Below, one piece after another: positions 44,361 through 52,630 of a stretch of DNA of 55,162 bases. The position numbers and the translations under genes were made by a program. Under the pieces are notes generated by a model that saw only the letters and a program-made list of their open reading frames with translations, did no database searches and was not told where the DNA came from. Source of the DNA: DATLMR01 sp035634255 (lineage in GTDB: Bacteria; Acidobacteriota; Blastocatellia; UBA7656); NCBI GenBank assembly GCA_035634255.1, contig DASQDI010000147.1:1-55162 (forward strand), in the 5' to 3' direction. The stretch's first letter is position 1, and the number at the start of each line of letters is the position of its first letter.

Positions 44361-47300
44361 TTACTGCCACTCACCCTGTAATAAGAATGCGGCCCAGTAA
44401 TAAGGAAAATTCCAGCGCGATTGCTTCCACATCTTTATCTGCGCGGCTCGCAACGCGGCGGCGGGCCGGAGCCGCTCCCGGCTGAGCATGGCCTCGTAAA
44501 AATTCTTCATCAGTTCGGCAGACGCCTTGTCATTGACCTTCCACAGACTGGCTACGACTCGCGGCGCGCCCGCGTATATAAATCCGCGCGTAAGGCCGAC
44601 GAGCCCTTCACCCTGAATCTCTTTGCCTATGGCGGTCTGACACGCGCTCAACACCACCAGGTCTGTTTCCAGTTTAAGGTTGTATATCTCGTTTAGCCGC
44701 AGAAAACCGTCTTGTGGGTTACCATTTTTATCGACCAGAGAGAGCACTATGCCATACAGCTGGGGATGTACACCATAAATTAACGCGTGGGTGGCAAAAT
44801 GGATGATCCTATAATGGCGCAATTCGGCGCCGGTCGCTGTCGAGATATTGGCGTCAAAGCCCAGAGCCAGCATGCGATCTGCCTGGGGCACTAGTTTAGA
44901 GATCGCCATCGCCTCTGCCCATGCTTCCGGCAGGCGCTGGAACTTCAGCTTTTCATCCGTAGCTCCCGCTCCCCGTGATACGGGTAGCTTCTGGTCGGGC
45001 TGTAACTGAGCACGCCCGGCGGCCGGTCTGCCTCTGGTGCGAGGTCCGCCCGGGTCAACCCGCGGGTCGTCCCTCTCAAATACCGGGTCGGCCAGTACCG
45101 CAAGCGTTTTTGATGGCGAACAACACCCGGAGGCTTCTTTCCTTATCGCCGCGATCACAGATATGGATGGCAGGTTTACAATTTCATGGCGGACGATAAG
45201 CGGCGACTGCATGTCAGCCGTCTTCCGCGGGCCAGGGGGGATCGGGAGCGCCGCGAAAGGCACATACAGCAGCGCCCCATCGGCGACTATTATCAACCGC
45301 TTTGCTGCCAACCGGTCGGCGACCGGCGCGAGCAGCATCTCGCTTAACCGAGCCGCAGTCTCCGAGTAGTTTTTCTGGATGCGGTCTTGGTAAAGGCGCC
45401 TCTGCTGGAGCGGTAAATCTTCCGGCGTTTCACTGAAGGATGCCAGCAACCCATAGAGCCGCCTCGCCTCATTCTCCAGTGCGGAGCGACCGGGCAATTC
45501 GAAGGTGGCAACCGAACCCGAAGTCACTGCCCAGAGGTAACTTTTCTCGCTTCCGAGAAAGTACTCCAGCAGCATCGTATCTTCGCCGAGCAGTTCTTGA
45601 ATTTCTGGCAGCTTCAATATGCGCGGGTGCGCCAGCGCCGCGTACCGGGGGCTGGTCGATCTTATCCTCGCCAGCACCGCTTCGTACTGACTCGTAAGGT
45701 CCGCTATCTCGTTTTTGATTGCCGCCATCTGCCCTTCGGCGGGGCGGCCTCTCGCCAAGCGAACCTGGGTTTCAGCCCTCGAATTTAATAGCTGTTGAAG
45801 ATGGCGCTCTTGCTGCAACAGGGCCTGATCCACACCCTGACGCACGTCCGCGCCAGCTTCGTTCAGCAGGTCAAGTAAGCTACGCCCGCGAGCCTTCTCG
45901 CTGATCTCCAGCGCGGCGACATCATACCCCCCCGCCGGACTATCCCTGTGCAGGCGCATCAGTATGTCGATGTACAGCTCATAATGCTGGTGCGCCGACG
46001 CGAAATAAGAGGTGCGGAGTTCCTGATTTATCACCTTGGTGCGAAGGCTCTCGACGATGCCCAACAGCGCCTTGGCCTGGGCTTGAGCCTCTGTGAGGTC
46101 GCCCAGGTCGCGCGTCACGCGGGCGATGTTATGTAGAGTCAACGTCTCTCCCGTGCGATCCTCTACCGCGTGCAGCAACTCAAGAGCTTGCCTGTACATT
46201 CCCAGGGCCCTTTCCTTCTCGCCCTTCCTATCATAAACATAGCCTATGCAGTTGAGCGTATACCCTTCACTCCGGCGGTCGCCCTGCGTCCGGCTTATTG
46301 AGAGCGCCTGATCGTAGTAACCCAGGGCCTTCTCCGTCTCCCCCAGAGAATCGAAAACCACTCCTATATCTCTAAGGGTGTGGGCCTCGGCACGGGGGTT
46401 ACTCAGGGACCGGCTGATCCCGAGCCTGCGGTTATGATATTCGAGCGCCTTACTTTTCTCTCCCAGGGCCTCGTAAATCCTTCCTATTTGCCCGATGGTG
46501 ACGGCCTCGCCCGAGCGCCTGTTTGCATCCTTATATAGTTGTAATGCCTTCTTGTAGAGCTCCAGCGCTTTGACCGGCTCGCCGGTGCTGTTGTAAACGT
46601 AGGCTATGCCATTGAGGGTTACGGCTTCGCCCAGGATGTCTCCTATAGTGTGGAAGATGTTGACCGCTCGGGTATGATTATCGATGGCCTTCTGCATGTC
46701 GCCCAGAGAGCAGTGGACGACTCCGATCGCGGTCAGCGTACGTGCTTCCCCTCTGCGGTGTTTGGCCGCCTGCCAAAATGACAAAGCTTGGCTGAAATAA
46801 TTAAGCGCCTGTTTCAGATTGCCCAGGTCCGTGTGCGTGTACCCCAGGTTAGTGAGCAATTCAGCCTGCCCCGGAAGGTCACCGATGCTTTGCCACAGGC
46901 TGAGCGACTGGTTGAAGAAATCGAGCCCCTTCTGCTTATCACCCAGGACGAACGAGAAGAGCCCTCCCATGTTACTTAAAGCTCGGGCTTCCCCTCGCAC
47001 ATAGCCGATCCGCTTGCTGAGCGCTCGTGCCTGATCGCTGCAAGCCGATATGGCCTCCTTGTTGCCCGAGTCGATGTTGAGCTCCCCGATGTCGTTGAGG
47101 GTTTCGATCTCCAGCTGCGAGTTCCCCGCCGCCCTGCTCAGTCGGAGCGCCTCGGTATAGTAATTAACCGCTTTGGGGTTCTGGCCCAGGGTCGTGTAAA
47201 CGTCGCCGATGCTCTTAAGCGCGTAAGCTCCGTCGCCCTCGCGGCCGATCCTCTTCAGTGTCCTGTGGGCCTCTTCATACCTCTTAATCGATTGCAACAG

Positions 47301-47885
47301 GGATTCGGACCTCCATGCCTCCCGCAAGGTGTCTGCTTCCGCGATTGCTTTTTCTGCAAGCAGGTAGCCGGCATCTCGCGCGGTGGTCGTGCGCAGTTGA
47401 TCGACACGAAGTTCGTAGGACCCGCCTTTTTCGGGCCCTCCGACCGCTCGCACTTCTATCGTGTAAGCCCCCGGCGCGCTTGAGATCAACGACAGCGGCG
47501 TAGGGCCCGCCCGGCGGGCCCTCGATTCCCGGACCTTCCGGTGCCGCGGGCCGGAGACGGAGATTGCGAGTTCGATGTTGTTCGCGGCTATGACAACGGA
47601 GAGAAAACTGCCCGAAGGTAGGTCGATCTTATAAGAATCGATTCTGCCGACCGTTATATCCCGCAGGAAGGGACGTTCCTTTGTTAGCTGCTCTGGGGCC
47701 TGCGCTAAAGTGTAAGTAGTTGTCAGATGCCGAGTCGCTTGCGGTGTTACCGGTACTCCCCCCACAGAAGCCAAAGCCTGCGCTTTTAATAACACGGCCA
47801 GTAGCGCGAGGTAATGTATAGTCGATAAAGGCCTGCCACACCTGCGGGTCCCGCTCCCACCCTTTAGATGTAGGTATGAGCTCAT
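44361..47885 (-). CDS. TPR-CHAT protein (caspase-like protease domain)
   Basis: The 1174-residue protein has a signal-like hydrophobic segment (STIHYLALLAVLLKAQALASV), a beta-sandwich of about 100 residues (SYKIDLPSGSFLSVVIAANNIELAI), and then about ten TPR repeats with GDxxGExxTLxxIGxVY patterns. The C-terminal third holds a CHAT domain with the His-Cys dyad: H1033 in IIHFATHA and C1082 in VVLSACQTA, followed by GEGLVGLTRGFIYAGAPRVVASLWKV. The dyad is intact, so peptidase activity is plausible. GGACAAGAA precedes ATG 47885. ECF sigma and anti-sigma-like genes follow on the same strand. Confidence 0.92.
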   Translation of the reverse strand: MSSYLHLKGGSGTRRCGRPLSTIHYLALLAVLLKAQALASVGGVPVTPQATRHLTTTYTLAQAPEQLTKERPFLRDITVGRIDSYKIDLPSGSFLSVVIAANNIELAISVSGPRHRKVRESRARRAGPTPLSLISSAPGAYTIEVRAVGGPEKGGSYELRVDQLRTTTARDAGYLLAEKAIAEADTLREAWRSESLLQSIKRYEEAHRTLKRIGREGDGAYALKSIGDVYTTLGQNPKAVNYYTEALRLSRAAGNSQLEIETLNDIGELNIDSGNKEAISACSDQARALSKRIGYVRGEARALSNMGGLFSFVLGDKQKGLDFFNQSLSLWQSIGDLPGQAELLTNLGYTHTDLGNLKQALNYFSQALSFWQAAKHRRGEARTLTAIGVVHCSLGDMQKAIDNHTRAVNIFHTIGDILGEAVTLNGIAYVYNSTGEPVKALELYKKALQLYKDANRRSGEAVTIGQIGRIYEALGEKSKALEYHNRRLGISRSLSNPRAEAHTLRDIGVVFDSLGETEKALGYYDQALSISRTQGDRRSEGYTLNCIGYVYDRKGEKERALGMYRQALELLHAVEDRTGETLTLHNIARVTRDLGDLTEAQAQAKALLGIVESLRTKVINQELRTSYFASAHQHYELYIDILMRLHRDSPAGGYDVAALEISEKARGRSLLDLLNEAGADVRQGVDQALLQQERHLQQLLNSRAETQVRLARGRPAEGQMAAIKNEIADLTSQYEAVLARIRSTSPRYAALAHPRILKLPEIQELLGEDTMLLEYFLGSEKSYLWAVTSGSVATFELPGRSALENEARRLYGLLASFSETPEDLPLQQRRLYQDRIQKNYSETAARLSEMLLAPVADRLAAKRLIIVADGALLYVPFAALPIPPGPRKTADMQSPLIVRHEIVNLPSISVIAAIRKEASGCCSPSKTLAVLADPVFERDDPRVDPGGPRTRGRPAAGRAQLQPDQKLPVSRGAGATDEKLKFQRLPEAWAEAMAISKLVPQADRMLALGFDANISTATGAELRHYRIIHFATHALIYGVHPQLYGIVLSLVDKNGNPQDGFLRLNEIYNLKLETDLVVLSACQTAIGKEIQGEGLVGLTRGFIYAGAPRVVASLWKVNDKASAELMKNFYEAMLSRERLRPAAALRAAQIKMWKQSRWNFPYYWAAFLLQGEWQ

Positions 47886-48390
47886 TTCTTGTCCGGTTTG
47901 TTGAAGTATAAAAATAAAGATGACAACACCACCATCGAATCGATTGAAGCGACCGGCCTACTGATCCTCCCAGCCGAAGTAGTCAACAGGGGAGGCTAAT
48001 ATTTACCATAAACCCGGACGGCATTCAAAGTGGTGATAAACACAGATGAACGGAAGCATCATGAGCTTTGACATAGTTTATGTCACGACCCTTCGGCCCT
48101 CGCAACGGTCTGGCGACCGGTGATCCGGGCGTGCGCAGTCGCCTGCGCTCCCGCTTCCGTTGCCGGTAGAGGTAGGAGTTAAGAAATGGGGTTGGGGCGC
48201 GGCTGGCTTTAGTGGAGGGGGGAACGGTTATTATGATTCAAAGGGAACGGGCAGCCGAGGGACTTCGCGGATGCCGAGCCGCCCGATTCCGGCAGTCAGC
48301 CCGGACCCCACGAAAGGGGGTTCAGGGCTTGAAAATAAATCCTGGGATTTGGAGACCGGTCAAGCCGCGCCGGATTCGCCTAACGATGCA
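47886..48390. other. Region between TPR-CHAT and the structured element, no supported gene
   Basis: Two plus-strand frames of about 100 and 92 codons are open at 48160-48462 and 48212-48490. Both have unnatural composition and run into the inverted repeat at 48391, so I do not call them. The stretch 48040-48130 probably contains the TPR-CHAT promoter on the other strand. Confidence 0.4.
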
Positions 48391-48489
48391 TACGGCACTC
48401 TATGGCAGGGAACCCAGTGGGTCGCACAGAACCCTGAACCAGACAGGGTTGGCGGTGCGTAGTCACTACCCCTGCCATAGAGTGCCGTA
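48391..48489. ncRNA. Structured element with a 20-bp closing stem and a four-way junction
   Basis: TACGGCACTCTATGGCAGGG (48391-48410) is perfectly complementary to 48470-48489. The 59 bases between can fold into three hairpins: ACCC/GGGT (48412-48422), a two-part stem CGCAC/GTGCG (48423-48427, 48455-48459) carrying AACCCTG/CAGGGTT (48430-48436, 48444-48450), and TAG/CTA (48460-48468). This gives a cloverleaf-like four-way junction. It begins 7 nt after the stop of the minus-strand peptide gene. It could be a 3' structural RNA element, a terminator or a small inverted-repeat mobile element. It is not a tRNA. Identity is unknown. Confidence 0.55.
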
Positions 48490-48496
48490 ACACGGG

Positions 48497-48778
48497 TCAA
48501 CCGCCTCTAACCGGGTCGTCGGAGGGCTCAACCTTCCGGGGCGCATTGCTTGACCTGCAGTCATCAATAGTCCCGTTCCTCAGCACGTCGTCGGGCGCTT
48601 CCTTTCGTTTCGACGTGTCTGACCCTCTACAATCCTCGATGGTCCCCTCCCTGGAGACATCCCCCCCCGAAAGGCAACCTGGCCCCGACGCTCTCGACGC
48701 TCCGATCCCTTCCCCCGTCGAATCACTGGCGACACTTTCGGGGGCGGTCGAGCTCGATGGTGAATTCTTCGTAAGCAT
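48497..48778 (-). CDS. Small peptide with two 24-residue repeats, putative precursor or substrate peptide
   Basis: The 93-residue product starts at ATG 48778, preceded by AAAGGAG with good spacing; the frame upstream is not needed. After a Ser/Thr/Gly-rich N-terminal 39 residues come two tandem copies of a 24-residue unit, 40-63 and 64-87, with the pattern DV[SL]R[EN]GTI[ED]DCR[GS]S[DN], followed by a short DPVRGG tail. Each copy has one cysteine. There is no signal peptide. Repeated cores of this kind occur in ribosomal peptide precursors or in substrates of proteases, but no modifying enzyme is adjacent. CHAT genes lie on both sides. Function unknown. Confidence 0.65.
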   Translation of the reverse strand: MLTKNSPSSSTAPESVASDSTGEGIGASRASGPGCLSGGDVSREGTIEDCRGSDTSKRKEAPDDVLRNGTIDDCRSSNAPRKVEPSDDPVRGG

Positions 48779-49120
48779 ATGATTTTCTCCTTTCTTCCCG
48801 CTGACAGCCTTCATAGAATCAAGAAACTTCAAACATAAGTGACGGCCGGCCCGGAATAATTTCATGCGCCCGGCAAAGATTTGCCGAAATGTCGGTGACC
48901 GGCCCGACACGCGCCTTCTCGCGCCGCCTCAGGACGATCATTTACTCTGGCGGGCCGATGGCTGGAACAGGCCGGTCATACGTTCCCGAGGCACAAATCT
49001 TACTCAAGGCGGCAGCCCATGAAATTTCCCCCTCCGTTCTGTCACTTATAGTGCGTGAATTCTAAGGGCTCTCGTCGAAAGCCGATTTGATTCTCAATCA
49101 GCCGAGAAAGTGGAGGATGG
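48779..49120. promoter_or_regulatory. Divergent promoter region of the peptide gene and the CHAT cassette
   Basis: This 342-bp gap separates the minus-strand peptide gene from the plus-strand CHAT gene. The AT-rich tract 49010-49100 is the likely cassette promoter, but I cannot fix the boxes. The divergent layout suggests coordinated control. Confidence 0.4.
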
Positions 49121-49903
49121 ATGATGAATGAAAAGATCAGAATACTGTTTCTCGCTGCTAACCCCATAGACACCGTGTCCCGCTTACATCTGGATAAGGA
49201 GATAAGCGAGATGACGGAGAAAATCCGCTCATCTTTGCATGGGGACTGTCTCGAGCTTATTTCCGAATGGTCAGTCAAGCCGGGCGCTCTTCAGGGCGCT
49301 CTGTTTAGGCATAAGCCTCATATACTTCACTTCAGCGGGCACGGCAGCCGGGAATATGGGCTCACCCTCGAAAACGATCTAGGGCATTCGGTCTCCCTTA
49401 GCAGGCAGGTGTTCACACGCCTGTTGAAATTGGCCAAGTGCAATATACGCATAGTCGTGCTGAACGCCTGCCACACGAAAGAGCAGGCCGAATTCCTGAA
49501 AGAGACCATCGATTTTACTATAGGCATGAATCGCCCCATCGGCGATAAAGCGGCCAGAGTATTCTCCGCGTATTTTTACCAGGGGCTGGCCTTCGGGTTA
49601 TCCGTTCCGGACGCATTTGAATCCGGGTTGATTCAGATGGAAATTAATGAAACCCGCCAGTCCGACATACCTGAACTCCACATACGAAGAGGCTTTGACC
49701 CTTCGCAGCCCTTCCTGCCCGTCGGTGACATTCAGAAAGATGAAGAGCCCGGCCCCGCCACGTTATGGCCCGGCGAGAACGGGGGTGGGGATAGGATCGA
49801 GTTAAAAAACACGGCTGAGGGCGGGGATATAAATATCGAAGGCGGCCAGTATGGGCAAGTAAAAGCGAACAGGTTCATCACACGGTCCGGCAAGAAACAA
49901 TGA
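49121..49903 (+). CDS. Short CHAT-domain protease-like protein
   Basis: The 260-residue protein consists of a single CHAT domain and a tail. The N-terminus IRILFLAANPIDTVSRLHLDKE is the classic start of stand-alone CHAT effectors. The catalytic His-Cys pair is present: H74 in HFSGHG and C117 in VLNACHT. The domain ends near residue 195, and the last 40 residues carry DINIEGGQYGQ (236-246), a motif resembling the next protein's linker. No TPR array or signal peptide is present, so it is cytoplasmic. GGAGG lies just before ATG 49121 or 49124. The next gene starts 94 nt downstream. It is probably the effector of a signalling or conflict system. Confidence 0.88.
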   Translation: MMNEKIRILFLAANPIDTVSRLHLDKEISEMTEKIRSSLHGDCLELISEWSVKPGALQGALFRHKPHILHFSGHGSREYGLTLENDLGHSVSLSRQVFTRLLKLAKCNIRIVVLNACHTKEQAEFLKETIDFTIGMNRPIGDKAARVFSAYFYQGLAFGLSVPDAFESGLIQMEINETRQSDIPELHIRRGFDPSQPFLPVGDIQKDEEPGPATLWPGENGGGDRIELKNTAEGGDINIEGGQYGQVKANRFITRSGKKQ

Positions 49904-49997
49904 GCCGAAGGAAGCCGGGAGGCGCTCCGTAAGCCCCGGCCATGGGCTCCTGGCTCCTTCGGGCAGCCACCCCAAACGAAAGAAGGTCTACGAACTT

Positions 49998-52598
49998 ATG
50001 CTATGTCCGACCTGTAAAACCGAAACCGAGAACGCGACAAAATGCTCCGCGTGTGGGTATGAAGAGAGCCCGCCCGCAGTCGAACCCGGCGAGGCGTTAT
50101 TAGAGCCGGTTCAGGATCACCCGGAAGAAGGGCCGGGAGACGGTGGGCGAGAGCCGGATGATAGTTCACCGGACGGCGGTGGCCCGGACGACGTGCAGCC
50201 GGGCCAGGCGGTCGTGGATCAGTCGACCTCCACAGTGAGTGTCACGAACGAAGCCAGAAACATAACCGTGAACGGCGATCAGGTCGGGCAGCAGGTATTC
50301 AACGAGCTCCGCGCCGAAGTCACATTAAACGTAAAGCAGTCGGAACAACGACAGGAGGAGGAGGCATCCTTCTCCCAAATTACTTCGCAACTGCACGTGA
50401 GGCCCGCCACGAAGTGTGATTTCATAATCGAAGAGATCCCTGCTCACCTCGCGGGCCTGCGAACGCATAACCTGATATTGATAGGCTGCCCCGATTTAGA
50501 GCTCGCCTGGGACGCGGGGTACGCGCTGATGGAGAGGCTGAGCATACCTGAAGAGCAGGATAAGAGGGTCCTCGACCTCCGTCACCACCTCGGCAGAGGC
50601 GCCAGCATCGGCCTCAATTCGTTCTTACCTGAAAGCGATGGGCCGAGATCCAAGGTCGCAATCCTGGTCAAAGCCGCCAACGAATCGGCGGAGAGCGTGC
50701 TCGACGACCTGATGGCCGACACCTTAAGCGCGGAGTCGGTCGAATCGACCCTGCGGGCCAATCGGGTCTACCTCATCTGCATAGTGCGATCAGGTTACAT
50801 CGATGAGCGGCGGAGCGACCCATCGAGAGAGTTAAAGACTCCGTTCTGGAAGATCCCTTTTCTCAGGCCGCTGCTGAAACAGCACTTCGAGGATTACGAG
50901 ATCCTGGAACAGCGTGTCATGTGCCAGCGGCAAAGGGGTCTGTGGAAGGCCGATGAGGGCGAGTTCTGCCTTGAGATAAAGAGTTATTTGAGGAAAAACC
51001 GGCTGCGCGAAGTCATAGACGACCCCAGTAAGAAGGAGCCCCCTGTTCCCGCGGAGTCGCTTTTTAAGGATGATGACCACATAGAGAAGTCCGTCCTGTA
51101 CTCGGCGGCCTATTTCCCCGATATGACTTCGAAGGAATTCTGTAGCCTGGTCGAGGCCCTGCTGGGAGACCGCAAGGTACTCATCTCCGCGCCGGAATAC
51201 AGGCAGACCGAGAACGGCTCTCTTGAGCTGGCGCACACCAGAACCGAAATGCCTATAAGCCATCTATGGAGAGATAACAAAGACAGGATCATGTGGAAAT
51301 GGCTCCGCGAAACCTATTCGAGCAGGAATGCCGCGAACGTTATAGATTTCTCCGACTACCAGCTGAAAGATTCGCTTATAAATTTTCTGGAGGCGGACCG
51401 GCGCTTCCTCCTCAAAGATAATTTCAAGAGGCTGCAAGATCAGGGCTTTCTTTTCTACCCCTCCAATCAACTGTCGGAGAACCTGACCCTGCTGACCCAC
51501 AAAATGATGCTGGCCTACCCGGACGAGTTCAACAAAGACTGGCTGGTAGAGTTGATCACCCAGGTCCGAGACAGTTTCGAACCGGCGCATGACTCGACCG
51601 CAGGCCCGCGCGGACACATTTCTCAGTTTCTAAAACCCCCGGCCTCAAGTGCGTTGGCGCTGGCGTATTCGCGCCTCTCGGAGCTGATGCGCCAATCTTT
51701 AAAGGACGTTCAATTGGAGGAGGTCGTCCCCGGAACGCTCGCGGAGTTGATCAGGTTAGGCTACCACGATTGCGTATTAAACCTCGTCAGGCGGCTCAGG
51801 TCCGTCCCGGAGTTTGACGAGTTCTATTGGATCAAACAACTGCTCGACCAGGGTGACATGGAGGCCCGCCTCCTGACATCCCGCTATCTTCACAATCGCA
51901 TACGCAAGTCGGGCCTCGGCATTCTGGAGTCCTACCAATTCCTCGAAGGCTGGCTCCCGAAGGATGGCCGGCCGCCGGGCAAGTATGCTCGCTCAAGCAC
52001 CTACGCCTTGCGGTCCCTGATCCAGCGCTGCCTTGAGGCGGTCGAAGATTTAGAGCCGGATTCTTATGGGGCATGGCCGAGCCCTTACCCGCTGTTCGCT
52101 TTCAACGACAGGGAGACAGCCGATAGAAGCCTCGGCCAGATCATGAGATGGCTTTTCCACCCCGCGATGACGCAAGCCTCGCAGGAGCTTTACCGGGACG
52201 CCAGAAGCAACCCCGGCTTCGCGCGGCACAATAACCTCATAGGTGCCCTGATCGCGGAGTGGTATTTTATCCTGAAGGGGGCCGAGGAGAAGACGCACCC
52301 GCCTTCGGGCGGCACAGTTCATGACAGCCCCGCCGCCGGAGGGCCGGCGGGCCTACCTTCCAGCAATGCAGATTCAATTTTCGACGTGGATTCGTTGATC
52401 TCGATCCTGATGGATGGCGTCCGCACCAACTCAGGCGAGCGGCAGCGCAAAGAGATGATCGAATACTGGGGGCAATTGCGCGCAGAGATGTCTTTCCACA
52501 TCAGATTCCCAGGCTACTCCAGCAACCTGCGAGCGCAATTTATCTGGAGGAATAACAGGCTCTGGGAGCTTATCGGCGCCGTCAAGAGGCTGAATTAA
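49998..52598 (+). CDS. Zinc-ribbon protein with a degenerate P-loop-like region, large uncharacterised C-terminus
   Basis: The 866-residue protein begins with a zinc ribbon (C3, C6, C16, C19), an acidic disordered linker (about 22-75) and a short motif NITVNGDQVGQ (88-98) shared with the CHAT tail. From about 140 comes a domain with alternating hydrophobic strands: NLILIGCPDLELAWDAGYAL where a Walker A would be (no GKT/S), KVAILVKAA and VYLICIVRSGYI. This resembles a STAND/AAA-type NTPase that has lost nucleotide binding. The C-terminal 450 residues are mostly alpha-helical, perhaps a repeat superhelix. I recognise no family. The gene sits 32 nt before the next gene. It may sense a ligand or hold the CHAT effector. 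Confidence 0.7.
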   Translation: MLCPTCKTETENATKCSACGYEESPPAVEPGEALLEPVQDHPEEGPGDGGREPDDSSPDGGGPDDVQPGQAVVDQSTSTVSVTNEARNITVNGDQVGQQVFNELRAEVTLNVKQSEQRQEEEASFSQITSQLHVRPATKCDFIIEEIPAHLAGLRTHNLILIGCPDLELAWDAGYALMERLSIPEEQDKRVLDLRHHLGRGASIGLNSFLPESDGPRSKVAILVKAANESAESVLDDLMADTLSAESVESTLRANRVYLICIVRSGYIDERRSDPSRELKTPFWKIPFLRPLLKQHFEDYEILEQRVMCQRQRGLWKADEGEFCLEIKSYLRKNRLREVIDDPSKKEPPVPAESLFKDDDHIEKSVLYSAAYFPDMTSKEFCSLVEALLGDRKVLISAPEYRQTENGSLELAHTRTEMPISHLWRDNKDRIMWKWLRETYSSRNAANVIDFSDYQLKDSLINFLEADRRFLLKDNFKRLQDQGFLFYPSNQLSENLTLLTHKMMLAYPDEFNKDWLVELITQVRDSFEPAHDSTAGPRGHISQFLKPPASSALALAYSRLSELMRQSLKDVQLEEVVPGTLAELIRLGYHDCVLNLVRRLRSVPEFDEFYWIKQLLDQGDMEARLLTSRYLHNRIRKSGLGILESYQFLEGWLPKDGRPPGKYARSSTYALRSLIQRCLEAVEDLEPDSYGAWPSPYPLFAFNDRETADRSLGQIMRWLFHPAMTQASQELYRDARSNPGFARHNNLIGALIAEWYFILKGAEEKTHPPSGGTVHDSPAAGGPAGLPSSNADSIFDVDSLISILMDGVRTNSGERQRKEMIEYWGQLRAEMSFHIRFPGYSSNLRAQFIWRNNRLWELIGAVKRLN

Positions 52599-52630
52599 AT
52601 AACTGATCGTTCCGCTATGAGGGAGATAAT

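Noticed and set aside
48378..48489. Structured element as an integron attC site
   Set aside because: GCCTAAC at 48378-48384 resembles one core site, but no matching GTTRRRY partner is found, and there is no cassette layout.
48160..48490. Two plus-strand frames through the structured element
   Set aside because: They read across the 20-bp inverted repeat, have poor starts and unnatural composition.
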